Source: Bacteroidota bacterium
Lineage (GTDB): Bacteria > Bacteroidota > Bacteroidia > Bacteroidales > UBA10428
Assembly: GCA_024640925.1 (NCBI GenBank)
Contig: JAHEEB010000152.1
Coordinates: 1-8,048 of the forward strand
DNA: 8,048 nt
Direction: 5' to 3'
Positions 1-6,621 of this stretch are shown piece by piece. The position numbers and the translations under genes are program-made. The notes beneath the pieces were generated by a model. That model made no database searches and was not told where the DNA came from. It was given only the letters and a program-made list of their open reading frames with translations. Numbering within the stretch: position 1 is the stretch's first letter; every line of letters starts with the position of its first letter.

Positions 1-1
1 T

Positions 2-319
2 TCAATAGGGATGAAAAAGACCAAACTGGCTATAATTATTATGATAGAAATGGTATTTATGGGCTTGATTGGTATGTTTTCTGGTCTTTTACTCAGCTCT
101 CCATTCGTTTATTTTCTGAATAAATATCCGATAAGGTTAACCGGTGATTTAGCACAGGCAATGGAAGATATGGGTTTTGAACCTATTATGCCAATGGAAT
201 GGTTCGATACATATATTGTCTGGCAGGGATTAGTTGTTGCACTAATGGTAATAATTGCATGTATTATTCCCTTACGTAGAATTTACAAACTAAAAGAAGT
301 TGAAGCCCTTAGGGCATAA
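2..319 (+). CDS. ABC transporter permease, FtsX/MacB type, C-terminal part (5' end outside window)
   Basis: This is the last ~106 codons of an inner-membrane FtsX-domain permease. The frame is open to the window edge, and the first visible residues, SIGMKKTKLA, match the conserved cytoplasmic motif that precedes the third membrane helix in this family. The next gene has the equivalent AIGMNKKRV. The apparent ATG at 11 is therefore internal and the gene is cut by the window, not naturally short. Two hydrophobic segments follow (roughly IIIMIEMVFMGLIGMFSGLLL and IVWQGLVVALMVIIACIIPL), then the typical FtsX ending with basic residues and VEALRA, comparable to the P(A/V)EALR tail of MacB/LolC/LolE permeases. 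Only 14 bp separate it from the next permease, so both are probably in one operon and may form a heterodimer. The substrate is unknown. Confidence 0.85.
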   Translation, partial: SIGMKKTKLAIIIMIEMVFMGLIGMFSGLLLSSPFVYFLNKYPIRLTGDLAQAMEDMGFEPIMPMEWFDTYIVWQGLVVALMVIIACIIPLRRIYKLKEVEALRA

Positions 320-333
320 TAACACCATCATAC

Positions 334-1764
334 ATGAAAACAATGATATGGTCAATCGGGTGGAAAAATGTCTGGCGCAATAAAACCAGGAGCATGGTTG
401 TCATTATTGCAGTTTTACTTGGCATTTTTGTAGGAACAATGACTTCCGGCTTCATGAAGGGTTGGATAAATCAACGAGTACATGATATTATCTATATTGA
501 AGAATCGCATGTACAGATTCATAATCCTGATTATCTTTTCAACGAGGAATTGCAATTCACCATAAAAGAATTTGAAAAAGTTGTACATATTATAGATACA
601 GCAAAAGGAGTAGTTGCATGGTCGCCACGGGTAAAAATGTATGTAATGGCACAAAGTGACTGGGCAGCATCAGGGTTTGCACTTAAGGGTATCGATGTTG
701 AAAAGGAAAAAAAGGTTTCTGAAATACATAAAAATATAATTGAAGGAAGTTTTCTTGAAGGCGAGTATAAGATTCCCTCTATTGTTATAGGAAGTAAAGC
801 AGCCGAAAACCTTAAGTTATTAAACTATCAGGTAACTTCGGGTAAGCTCGATTCTATTGATCATGAATTATTCACTGACGAAGTAATCAATAAACTACAA
901 AATATCGGGGAAAAAAGATATAGAAAGGAGAAGGATTTCCGATCTATACTCTCCCAAAGCCTAAGTATTCAGGAATACAATAAATATGGAGATAAACTCA
1001 CTGAATATTTTTCCTTTTACCGAATGGGTATAAAAATAAAACTCACCATACAAAACAAAAACGGAGAGATTGAACAGCCTGTTTTTAAGGTAAGGGGTAT
1101 ATATAAAACATCGAATACCATGTTTGATGGATTAACTGCCTATGTCGACCGAAAAATACTGAACCAATACACAGGACTCAACAGCAAAGAAGTTCATGAG
1201 ATAGCTATTCTATCAACCGATAACGAAACAGGAACTGAACTGGGAGAACGTTTGAGCAGCTATTTTCCAGAAAGCAATGTAATGTCGTGGCGAAAATTAT
1301 CACCGGAAGTTGCTATGTATACCGATTTTATCAATCTGATAGGTTTTATTTATATCGGAATTATTTTACTGGCATTGGCTTTTGGAATTATTAATACCAT
1401 GTTAATGTCCGTACTTGAAAGGGTAAAAGAACTGGGCATGCTTATGGCCATCGGTATGAATAAAAAGAGAGTATTCTCCATGATAATGCTCGAATCGGTC
1501 TTTCTTACTTTATCAGGAGCTGTGGCAGGTTTGATTGTTAGTGCCATTGTAGTAAAGATAACAAACAGAACAGGCATTAATTTAAGCTTTTGGGCCGAGG
1601 GATTAGAAGCTATTGGTTATTCTGCCATTGTATATCCGGTGGTAACAGTGCTTGATTATATTGGAGTAATTTTATTAGTGATACTAACCGGAATAATATC
1701 CTCCATATGGCCTGCCCGGAAAGCACTAAAACTAAACCCTGCTGAAGCACTAAGAACAGAATAA
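334..1764 (+). CDS. ABC transporter permease, FtsX/MacB (LolC/E-like) family
   Basis: Full-length 476-residue inner-membrane permease. The N-terminus (IGWKNVWRNKTRSM) is the amphipathic lead-in typical of MacB/LolC-type proteins. It is followed by a first membrane helix at about residues 21-41, a large extracytoplasmic domain at about 45-328 (MacB-PCD-like position), and three C-terminal helices at about 332-358, 383-408 and 443-463. The motif VKELGMLMAIGMNKKRV (about 364-380) is the FtsX-domain coupling region, and the protein ends in KLNPAEALRTE. This topology is that of type VII ABC transporters, which use ATP in the cytoplasm to move the periplasmic domain rather than pass substrate through the membrane. 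The preceding permease end and the following LolD-like ATPase indicate a three-gene transporter. Lipoprotein extraction, peptide or drug export, or an envelope-stress role cannot be told apart from sequence. Confidence 0.9.
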   Translation: MKTMIWSIGWKNVWRNKTRSMVVIIAVLLGIFVGTMTSGFMKGWINQRVHDIIYIEESHVQIHNPDYLFNEELQFTIKEFEKVVHIIDTAKGVVAWSPRVKMYVMAQSDWAASGFALKGIDVEKEKKVSEIHKNIIEGSFLEGEYKIPSIVIGSKAAENLKLLNYQVTSGKLDSIDHELFTDEVINKLQNIGEKRYRKEKDFRSILSQSLSIQEYNKYGDKLTEYFSFYRMGIKIKLTIQNKNGEIEQPVFKVRGIYKTSNTMFDGLTAYVDRKILNQYTGLNSKEVHEIAILSTDNETGTELGERLSSYFPESNVMSWRKLSPEVAMYTDFINLIGFIYIGIILLALAFGIINTMLMSVLERVKELGMLMAIGMNKKRVFSMIMLESVFLTLSGAVAGLIVSAIVVKITNRTGINLSFWAEGLEAIGYSAIVYPVVTVLDYIGVILLVILTGIISSIWPARKALKLNPAEALRTE

Positions 1765-1780
1765 ATATAAAATGAAAATA

Positions 1781-1822
1781 CCGATCACTAATAACCGATC
1801 ACTGATTACTGATCACTAAACA
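1781..1822. repeat. Three tandem 14-nt units in the permease-ATPase spacer
   Basis: The 66-bp gap between the second permease and the ATPase contains three consecutive 14-nt units at 1781-1794, 1795-1808 and 1809-1822: CCGATCACTAATAA, CCGATCACTGATTA and CTGATCACTAAACA. The shared core is C(C/T)GATCACT(A/G)A. The last unit ends 8 nt before the ATPase start codon, so the repeat lies in the translation-initiation region. Function unknown. It could be a slippage-prone minisatellite, a binding array or an RNA element. Confidence 0.75.
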
Positions 1823-1830
1823 ATAAAGTC

Positions 1831-2514
1831 ATGAAAGTCATCGAATTAAAAAACGTGGAAAAAATATACAACGACTCTGAAGTAAAGGTTCATGCAGTAA
1901 GAGGTGTTGATCTGATTTTTGAAGAAGGTGAATTTGCTGCAATTGTTGGTCCTTCGGGCTCGGGGAAAACTACTCTGCTTAATATGCTTGGTGGATTAGA
2001 TAAACCTACCTCCGGAGACATTGTAATTTCTGATATCCATATCAGCGAATTAACCGGATCGCGACTGATTGATTTTCGGCTACATAACATTGGCTTTGTT
2101 TTTCAGTCATACAACCTTATTCCGGTGCTGACAGCAAAGGAGAATGTTGAATTTATTATGCAAATGCAGGGAGTGCCTGCTAAAAAGAGATTAGAACGAA
2201 CGAAAGAACTGCTCAACGAAGTTGGTCTGGGAGACAGGCTTGATAGTCGTCCTGCACAATTATCGGGTGGTCAGCAACAACGTGTTGCTGTAGCAAGGGC
2301 ACTTGCCTCAAAACCCAAGTTCATTCTGGCAGACGAACCTACTGCCAACCTCGACTCAAAATCTACGGAAAATCTGCTGGATATCATGGAAAAACTGAAT
2401 AAAGAAGAACACATAACCTTTATTTTTTCAACCCATGATGCCAGAGTTATGAAAAAAGCCCGAAGAGTTATAACCATTGAAGATGGTAAAGTTATTCGTG
2501 ATGAAAAAAAGTAG
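1831..2514 (+). CDS. ABC transporter ATP-binding protein, LolD/MacB family
   Basis: Complete 227-residue nucleotide-binding subunit, the usual length for LolD-type ATPases. All catalytic motifs are present: Walker A GPSGSGKT at residues 40-47, Q-loop Gln92 (VFQSYNL), signature LSGGQQQR at 144-151, Walker B plus D-loop FILADEPTANLD at 164-175, and the switch His202 in STHD. The LNMLGGLDKPTSG and FQSYNLIP stretches are characteristic of the MacB/LolD/FtsE group. It should act in the cytoplasm as a dimer, powering the two FtsX-type permeases encoded just upstream. The start at 1831 places the beta-strand VIELKNVEKIY at the normal N-terminal position. The spacer to the next gene is 56 bp and has only a weak 6-bp inverted repeat near 2522-2535. 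Confidence 0.95.
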   Translation: MKVIELKNVEKIYNDSEVKVHAVRGVDLIFEEGEFAAIVGPSGSGKTTLLNMLGGLDKPTSGDIVISDIHISELTGSRLIDFRLHNIGFVFQSYNLIPVLTAKENVEFIMQMQGVPAKKRLERTKELLNEVGLGDRLDSRPAQLSGGQQQRVAVARALASKPKFILADEPTANLDSKSTENLLDIMEKLNKEEHITFIFSTHDARVMKKARRVITIEDGKVIRDEKK

Positions 2515-2570
2515 AAATCTCAATGAACTTTCATTAAACCATAAAGTGAAATAATAAACCCCTATTAACA

Positions 2571-3020
2571 ATGAATGCAGAAAAATTTTGGTACGGATGG
2601 CTGAAAGTAGCTGCAGCTCTCTGTTCTTTTTTAGGAATTTTAATGGCTCTCTTCAACCAAACTCCCTTTTTCAATCATTTCAATGAACATATTGAAAAGA
2701 TGTTATATTCTCATCCTCAATTAGGTATCAACGTATCTGAATTTAGGGAATTACTGGTAAGTGTTTCGGGCACAATTATCGCAGCCTGGGGTATTGCAAT
2801 GCTTTTCCTAATCATTTATCCTTTGCAAAGGAAAGAACTCTGGTCGTGGCGTGCCTTAACCATATCTCTGTTGGTATGGTTCAGTCTCGACACATATGTT
2901 TCTACTTACTACGGAATTACAATTAATGCTCTGGTGAATGTTGTTTTCGGCCTGCAGTTCTTTGCTCCGCTTCTTTTCCTGCGAAAAACCATGCAGCCAC
3001 GATTAAAAGAATCCGTATGA
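2571..3020 (+). CDS. Hypothetical four-helix inner-membrane protein
   Basis: A 149-residue protein I do not recognise as a named family. It has four predicted membrane helices, at about residues 10-29, 61-84, 94-113 and 118-137. A soluble loop (about 31-58) rich in His, Phe and acidic residues joins the first two helices. The C-terminus (RKTMQPRLKESV) is basic and probably cytoplasmic. It follows the ABC ATPase and its stop codon overlaps the start of the beta-barrel gene by 4 nt (ATGA), which suggests translational coupling with that protein. A role as an accessory subunit of the transporter or barrel is inference from position only. Confidence 0.8.
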   Translation: MNAEKFWYGWLKVAAALCSFLGILMALFNQTPFFNHFNEHIEKMLYSHPQLGINVSEFRELLVSVSGTIIAAWGIAMLFLIIYPLQRKELWSWRALTISLLVWFSLDTYVSTYYGITINALVNVVFGLQFFAPLLFLRKTMQPRLKESV

Positions 3021-4243
3021 TAAAACTTCGGAAGAAAATAATTTTCCCTCTGCTGCTTCCAATTATCCTCATAAATATTTCAACTTTCGGACAGGAAGAA
3101 GAAAAACCTTATGAACTGAACGGCTACCTTTCATTAATGCCCCAAATTATGTGGAACAGCGATACCAGTTATAAGCAAATACAAGTCCATAACCGTGTGA
3201 ACTTTTTTTGGTACCCATCAGAAAAGCTTACATTTTCCGCACAGATGAGAACTCTACTTTATTATGGGAACTTTAACGAAAGAAAAGAATTATCAACCTC
3301 AATTGTTTCAGAAGAAGGATATTTTCTACCTCTTACCTTTCAACAAACTATTCCTGATAACGGATTTCTTTCTGTTTCCTTAGACCGCTTATATATGGAA
3401 TACAATCTGGAAAAACTCGATATCAAAATTGGAAGGCAGCGGATAAACTGGGGGCAGACTTTTGTATGGAACCCCAATGATATTTTTAATACATACAATT
3501 TTTTTGACTTCGATTATGCCGAACGTGCTGGTGCCGATGCTATCCGTCTCCAATATTATACAGGAGCAACATCTTATTTTGATCTGGCCATTAAAATTGA
3601 TAGTTCCAGCAATGCTACGGCAGCAGCCCTTTACAAATTCAATAAATGGAATTGTGATTTTCAGTTTCTGAGTGGTTACTACGGACAAAAAAATACAAAT
3701 CCATTAAGCAACAAAGGTAATGTTGCCGATTGGATTACCGGATTTGGGTTTACAGGCGATTATAAGGGAATAAGCTTGCGTACAGAATCCAGTTATCTGC
3801 ACCCTGCTGAAAACTTTGCAGATACATCAGGTATCTTCCTTTCTTCAATTGGCCTTGATTATACATTCAAAAATGATTTGTCGCTGAATGCAGAATTCCT
3901 TTATATGAACAAAACAAGTCTGGGGTCAGTATCCGGATTACTCGACATATATTCAGCTCCTATGACAATAAAATCAATTGTTTTTACAAAATACAACTAT
4001 TTTGCTCAGGCCGCATATCCGATAACACCTTTACTCAGGACAACATTCTCAGGCATGGTATTTAACGATAAAAGAATAACCGGATATTATATTGGCCCTT
4101 CAGCAGAAGTGTCGCTTACAGATAATATAAGCATTTCGGCATTTTACCAGTTCTTTTCATTTACTATTAAGGATTTACCTTTTATTGGTAATTATAATCA
4201 GAAGTTGAACTTTTTGTTTCTAAGATTAAAATGGAATTTTTAA
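3017..4243 (+). CDS. Outer-membrane beta-barrel protein (porin-like)
   Basis: A 408-residue exported protein. Residues 1-25 form a signal peptide (basic MIKLRKK, hydrophobic core, probable cleavage after STFG). The mature part has the alternating pattern of antiparallel beta-strands with many Tyr/Phe residues, and it ends in FLFLRLKWNF, whose C-terminal Phe is the classic signal for outer-membrane insertion. The segment IGRQRINWGQ (about 138-147) followed by NPNDIFN (about 152-158) resembles the G-R-Q...W-G strand of DUF1302/alginate-porin-like barrels and is common to a group of uncharacterised Bacteroidota barrels. The start overlaps the preceding stop (ATGA). Being downstream of a type VII ABC system, it may be its outer-membrane partner or cargo. 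It is not a TolC-type channel, since no helical coiled-coil barrel is seen. Confidence 0.85.
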   Translation: MIKLRKKIIFPLLLPIILINISTFGQEEEKPYELNGYLSLMPQIMWNSDTSYKQIQVHNRVNFFWYPSEKLTFSAQMRTLLYYGNFNERKELSTSIVSEEGYFLPLTFQQTIPDNGFLSVSLDRLYMEYNLEKLDIKIGRQRINWGQTFVWNPNDIFNTYNFFDFDYAERAGADAIRLQYYTGATSYFDLAIKIDSSSNATAAALYKFNKWNCDFQFLSGYYGQKNTNPLSNKGNVADWITGFGFTGDYKGISLRTESSYLHPAENFADTSGIFLSSIGLDYTFKNDLSLNAEFLYMNKTSLGSVSGLLDIYSAPMTIKSIVFTKYNYFAQAAYPITPLLRTTFSGMVFNDKRITGYYIGPSAEVSLTDNISISAFYQFFSFTIKDLPFIGNYNQKLNFLFLRLKWNF

Positions 4244-4274
4244 ATTAGTCAAATGCTTGAATCTTGGACTAATT
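4243..4274 (+). terminator. Possible terminator hairpin after the beta-barrel gene
   Basis: An inverted repeat begins at the last base of the beta-barrel stop codon. AATTAGTC (4243-4250) pairs perfectly with GACTAATT (4267-4274), and CAA/TTG inside can extend the stem past a one-base bulge. No clean U-tract follows, so it is a weak intrinsic terminator or a 3'-end stabilising stem. Its position, at the end of the transporter block and before a 260-bp spacer, fits an operon end. Confidence 0.4.
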
Positions 4275-4337
4275 GATTGATTCTTGAAAAGTAAAAGAGT
4301 TTTTGAATTGAATTAGCGAAAGTTTTCTTAGATTTTA

Positions 4338-4365
4338 TTGACATAATTGTTAAAATTTGCCTTTG
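4338..4365 (+). promoter_or_regulatory. Candidate Bacteroidota-type promoter upstream of the immunity-like genes
   Basis: TTG at 4338-4340 is followed after 17 nt by TGCCTTTG at 4358-4365, one mismatch from the Bacteroidota -7 consensus TAnnTTTG with a spacing near that known for the -33/-7 pair. It lies 20 bp before a 34-codon ORF and about 170 bp before the SUKH-like gene. In AT-rich DNA such matches arise by chance, so this is tentative. Confidence 0.3.
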
Positions 4366-4385
4366 ATAAAATCAAGCACAAAAAT

Positions 4386-4490
4386 ATGTCTATCAAACTG
4401 GAAAAAGTTGGAAAAGAACACATCGAACTTGCGCATAACTACCTTTTTCTTTTGGAAGAATCGGAAAACTGGATAGCATTGAAAACTTAA
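4386..4490 (+). CDS. Possible small ORF, 34 residues, function unknown
   Basis: An ATG-to-TAA frame encoding MSIKLEKVGKEHIELAHNYL followed by FLLEESENWIALKT, a charged, amphipathic, probably helical peptide. It lies in the 291-bp spacer between the beta-barrel gene and the SUKH-like gene, 44 bp before the latter, and just after a candidate promoter. The composition is protein-like, not random AT-rich translation. It could be a real small protein, a leader peptide or the N-terminal stub of a decayed gene. I recognise no family. The rest of the spacer (4275-4337 and 4491-4534) shows nothing definite. Confidence 0.3.
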   Translation: MSIKLEKVGKEHIELAHNYLFLLEESENWIALKT

Positions 4491-4534
4491 ATGAAATAAG
4501 AAACGTTGGATAGCGAATTTAAAATCAATATATT

Positions 4535-5053
4535 ATGGGACCTGTAGAATTTATTAAAGAATTAAAAGCATTAGGATGGAATATTGAAGATTCTGGAAAA
4601 GATGATATTATAGAAATTGATTTGTTAGCTGATGGCAGATTTGTGAACGCTCCTTCGGAATTAGCGGAATTTATTGGTCAATTCTCTCTTTGTGCCAGCA
4701 AGGATGATACCATTTGGTTTTTATCCATCAACGATTACCTTGAAGAAACAGATTCTGATTTCTCATGGGACGAATTTGAACAACAGAGTCTTGATTCTGC
4801 CGTTGACGAGGATGTTGAAGAAATTGAAAAATTCTGGAATTCAAATCTTCCTTTTCTTATGGCTGTAAAAAATGGGTATGGTTATGCTGCTGTTGTTTTG
4901 GATGGAGAAAACAAAGGATCTGTAGTTTTAGGGAATGAGCCTGAATTTGAGGACACAGTTACTATTGCCAATTCCATAAATGAATTTTTCGATATTTATA
5001 TTTCGGTTTTAAAAAATGAGATTCAGAATCCTGCTTTTAGTTTTATTAAATAA
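4535..5053 (+). CDS. SUKH (SMI1/KNR4)-like protein, putative immunity protein
   Basis: An acidic cytoplasmic protein of 172 residues without signal peptide or membrane helix. The C-terminal half carries the pattern I associate with the SMI1/KNR4 (SUKH) fold: LPFLMAVKNGYGYAAVVLD (about 105-123), then a strand with GSVVLG and the EPEFED acidic turn (about 135-140), then a helix IANSINEFFDIYI (about 144-156). In the family this last part reads roughly as 'EPEF...vA.S..eFl'. The classical N-terminal 'LP.dy..fl' helix is less clear (SELAEFIGQF, about 41-50), so the assignment is moderate. SUKH proteins in bacteria are mostly immunity proteins that bind and neutralise nuclease or other polymorphic toxins. 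The following DUF1963-like gene starts 8 bp after the stop, indicating co-transcription. Confidence 0.65.
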   Translation: MGPVEFIKELKALGWNIEDSGKDDIIEIDLLADGRFVNAPSELAEFIGQFSLCASKDDTIWFLSINDYLEETDSDFSWDEFEQQSLDSAVDEDVEEIEKFWNSNLPFLMAVKNGYGYAAVVLDGENKGSVVLGNEPEFEDTVTIANSINEFFDIYISVLKNEIQNPAFSFIK

Positions 5054-5061
5054 TTAGAACA

Positions 5062-5670
5062 ATGAATAGTTACAAAATTAATTTTACCCAAAATATTCAT
5101 GAGAAATCAATTGAATCAAGAATTGGAGGATTTTCTCTACTGCCCGAAGATGTTGAATGGCCAAAGAATCCACGTGGAGAAAAGCTGGTTTTGATAGCTT
5201 CGATAAGCAGTAAGATGATAAATGAACTGGTTGGTACCAATTATCCTGATGATACCATTTTATCTGTATTTTCAACGTATAACGAAGAGTATTTTTTGGA
5301 TGTTATAACCTATCATGGCAGTAAGGAAGAATTAAAGAATATAAAAAGTGGCTTCACACGGGTTATTCTTCATAAAACTGGCTCTGGAAGAAGCGAAGCT
5401 CACTATTATATATCAGCCAGAAAAATTGAACTGGTTGAAAAAACAGATGAACAAAACTATACAGCTTCAAAAATAGGAGGAATGCCGGGATTATTACAAA
5501 ACGAGCCGTTAAATATTGGCAATAAATTATTTTGTTTGCAATTATATTCTGCCGATTTTCCCGAAGGATGTGATGATATTTTTTATTTGTCCGATGCAGT
5601 TGGCTATCTTTTTATTTCTGTGGATGCGAATTATAATGATTCAGGAATGTTCTTTGTACAAACAAGCTAA
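5062..5670 (+). CDS. DUF1963 (YwqG-like) family protein
   Basis: A soluble 202-residue protein. Two motifs resemble DUF1963/YwqG: SRIGGFSLLPEDVEWPKNPRGEKLVLIASI (about 19-48), matching the 'sk.GG.P.lP.g.eyP....G.pl.lLaQi' strand-loop-strand, and a later SKIGGMPGLLQNEP (about 136-149), corresponding to 'hk.GG.P...Q'. Next come a strand LFCLQLYSAD and a C-terminal VGYLFISVDAN (about 180-190), equivalent to the 'G..yffI...d' end of the family. The protein is somewhat short for the family. Biochemical function is unknown, and DUF1963 genes are often found with SUKH and other immunity-type genes. It is 8 bp downstream of the SUKH-like gene and likely in the same operon. The 121-bp spacer that follows has no clear gene or hairpin. 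Confidence 0.65.
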   Translation: MNSYKINFTQNIHEKSIESRIGGFSLLPEDVEWPKNPRGEKLVLIASISSKMINELVGTNYPDDTILSVFSTYNEEYFLDVITYHGSKEELKNIKSGFTRVILHKTGSGRSEAHYYISARKIELVEKTDEQNYTASKIGGMPGLLQNEPLNIGNKLFCLQLYSADFPEGCDDIFYLSDAVGYLFISVDANYNDSGMFFVQTS

Positions 5671-5791
5671 AAAGGAGATTATTCCGGCCATTTCCAGAAC
5701 CATTTAAAACCATAAAAAAGTTTATTATCCATAATTTTTTAGTACATTGGGATCTTACATCTCTTATCGTAGAAAGTAAATTAGAATTTGT

Positions 5792-6505
5792 ATGATAACC
5801 TTCTTTAAACAATTAATTAGAGTGCTTACTGCTGGTTCTTTTCGATTAAAAAAAGATGCTGAAAATTTAACAGAAGAACAATTTCGGGCAATTTCTATTG
5901 GTGCTGTCTTAAATGAGCAAGGCACATTTTACATAAATTCCTTGGAAACAGGAGCCGACAAGATGATTGAAACTAAAAAATTTAAAGAATGGTGGGATGT
6001 ATTTGATTCAGCATCTGCAATTTCGTCCCTCGATTTTTTGAGAAATGGCGGGCATAGGATTTATTATAATTCATTGTTAAAAATAGTATTATCATCTGAA
6101 CCAAATGAGTGGGAAAATAAAATAAATGAAGGTGATTTTGAGGATCCGGAAAAAGCTTTACATTTTTTATTCAATATACACAAGAGTATCTCAGATTTAA
6201 GAAATGACGGTGTTATAAAAGAACCACAGGATTTACAGATTGATATTACATCCTGGGATTTAGGCAGATTATCAAGTCTGGCTCGTAGTTTTTATTCACT
6301 TGGCTATATTAATGAGGCTGCAGCATGGGAAAATTTGATGTTTTCATTAAAAGAATCGCAGAAGATATACAACAGTTGGGAAGATTTTGCAAAAGGTTAT
6401 CTGATCGGAAGGGCGATGTGGTCGGGTAACAACGATATTTTCTATAGTGTGGATAAGTTGTTGAATAATCAAAAAAGTCCATGGAAGAAAGTAAGTTTTA
6501 AGTAA
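5792..6505 (+). CDS. DUF1266 family protein
   Basis: A soluble, mostly helical protein of 237 residues. The segment SWDLGRLSSLARSFYSLGYINEAAAWE (about 154-180), followed by YNSWEDFAKGYLIGRAMWSG (about 193-212) and a terminal NNQKSPWKKV (about 225-234), matches the DUF1266 core: 'aWDl.R.v.lar.gy..GYi.e.eaw', 'f.SWeef...yl.GR..W' and the closing 'SPW'. The earlier LDFLRNGGHRIYYN (about 80-93) fits the 'L..L...GHr..f' helix. No signal peptide or membrane helix is seen. Function is unknown. Members occur in Enterobacteria (YbeR/YbeU type) and in other phyla, often near toxin/immunity genes. The start at 5792 is the first in-frame ATG of this block and gives the family's normal N-terminal extension. 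It follows two immunity-like genes after 121 bp, so it may have its own promoter. Confidence 0.75.
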   Translation: MITFFKQLIRVLTAGSFRLKKDAENLTEEQFRAISIGAVLNEQGTFYINSLETGADKMIETKKFKEWWDVFDSASAISSLDFLRNGGHRIYYNSLLKIVLSSEPNEWENKINEGDFEDPEKALHFLFNIHKSISDLRNDGVIKEPQDLQIDITSWDLGRLSSLARSFYSLGYINEAAAWENLMFSLKESQKIYNSWEDFAKGYLIGRAMWSGNNDIFYSVDKLLNNQKSPWKKVSFK

Positions 6506-6555
6506 TAAAGTGGGATAGCAGACAAAATTCTTTTATATTATTGCCAAAAACAATT

Positions 6556-6584
6556 TTTTTTTACGTAATACGTTACTATTTTCG
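6556..6584 (+). promoter_or_regulatory. Weak candidate promoter region before the coiled-coil membrane protein
   Basis: A T-tract at about 6553-6562 lies upstream of TATTTTCG at 6577-6584, one mismatch from the Bacteroidota -7 element TAnnTTTG and 37 bp before the next start codon. The imperfect dyad TACGTAATACGTTA (6562-6575) lies between the two and could be an operator. Tentative. Confidence 0.25.
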
Positions 6585-6621
6585 TCTTATATAACGTTGA
6601 ACCACTCTTAACATAATAAGA

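Noticed and set aside
415..654. Minus-strand 79-codon frame inside the second permease
   Set aside because: A shadow of the strongly supported permease gene on the opposite strand, with no domain and a Cys/Phe/Tyr-rich low-quality translation.
1781..1822. CRISPR-like array
   Set aside because: The 14-nt units are contiguous with no unique spacers, and no cas genes are present, so this is a tandem repeat only.
2522..2535. AATGAA/TTCATT inverted repeat after the ATPase gene as a terminator
   Set aside because: Only six AT-rich pairs with a 2-nt loop and no T-tract, and the downstream gene continues in the same direction.
3389..3688. Minus-strand 99-codon frame inside the beta-barrel gene
   Set aside because: Lies wholly within the barrel coding sequence. 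The plus-strand gene has a signal peptide and barrel features, and this frame has none.
5612..5812. Minus-strand 66-codon frame across the spacer between the DUF1963-like and DUF1266 genes
   Set aside because: It overlaps the ends of both recognised genes and shows no recognisable motif. The 121-bp spacer appears non-coding.
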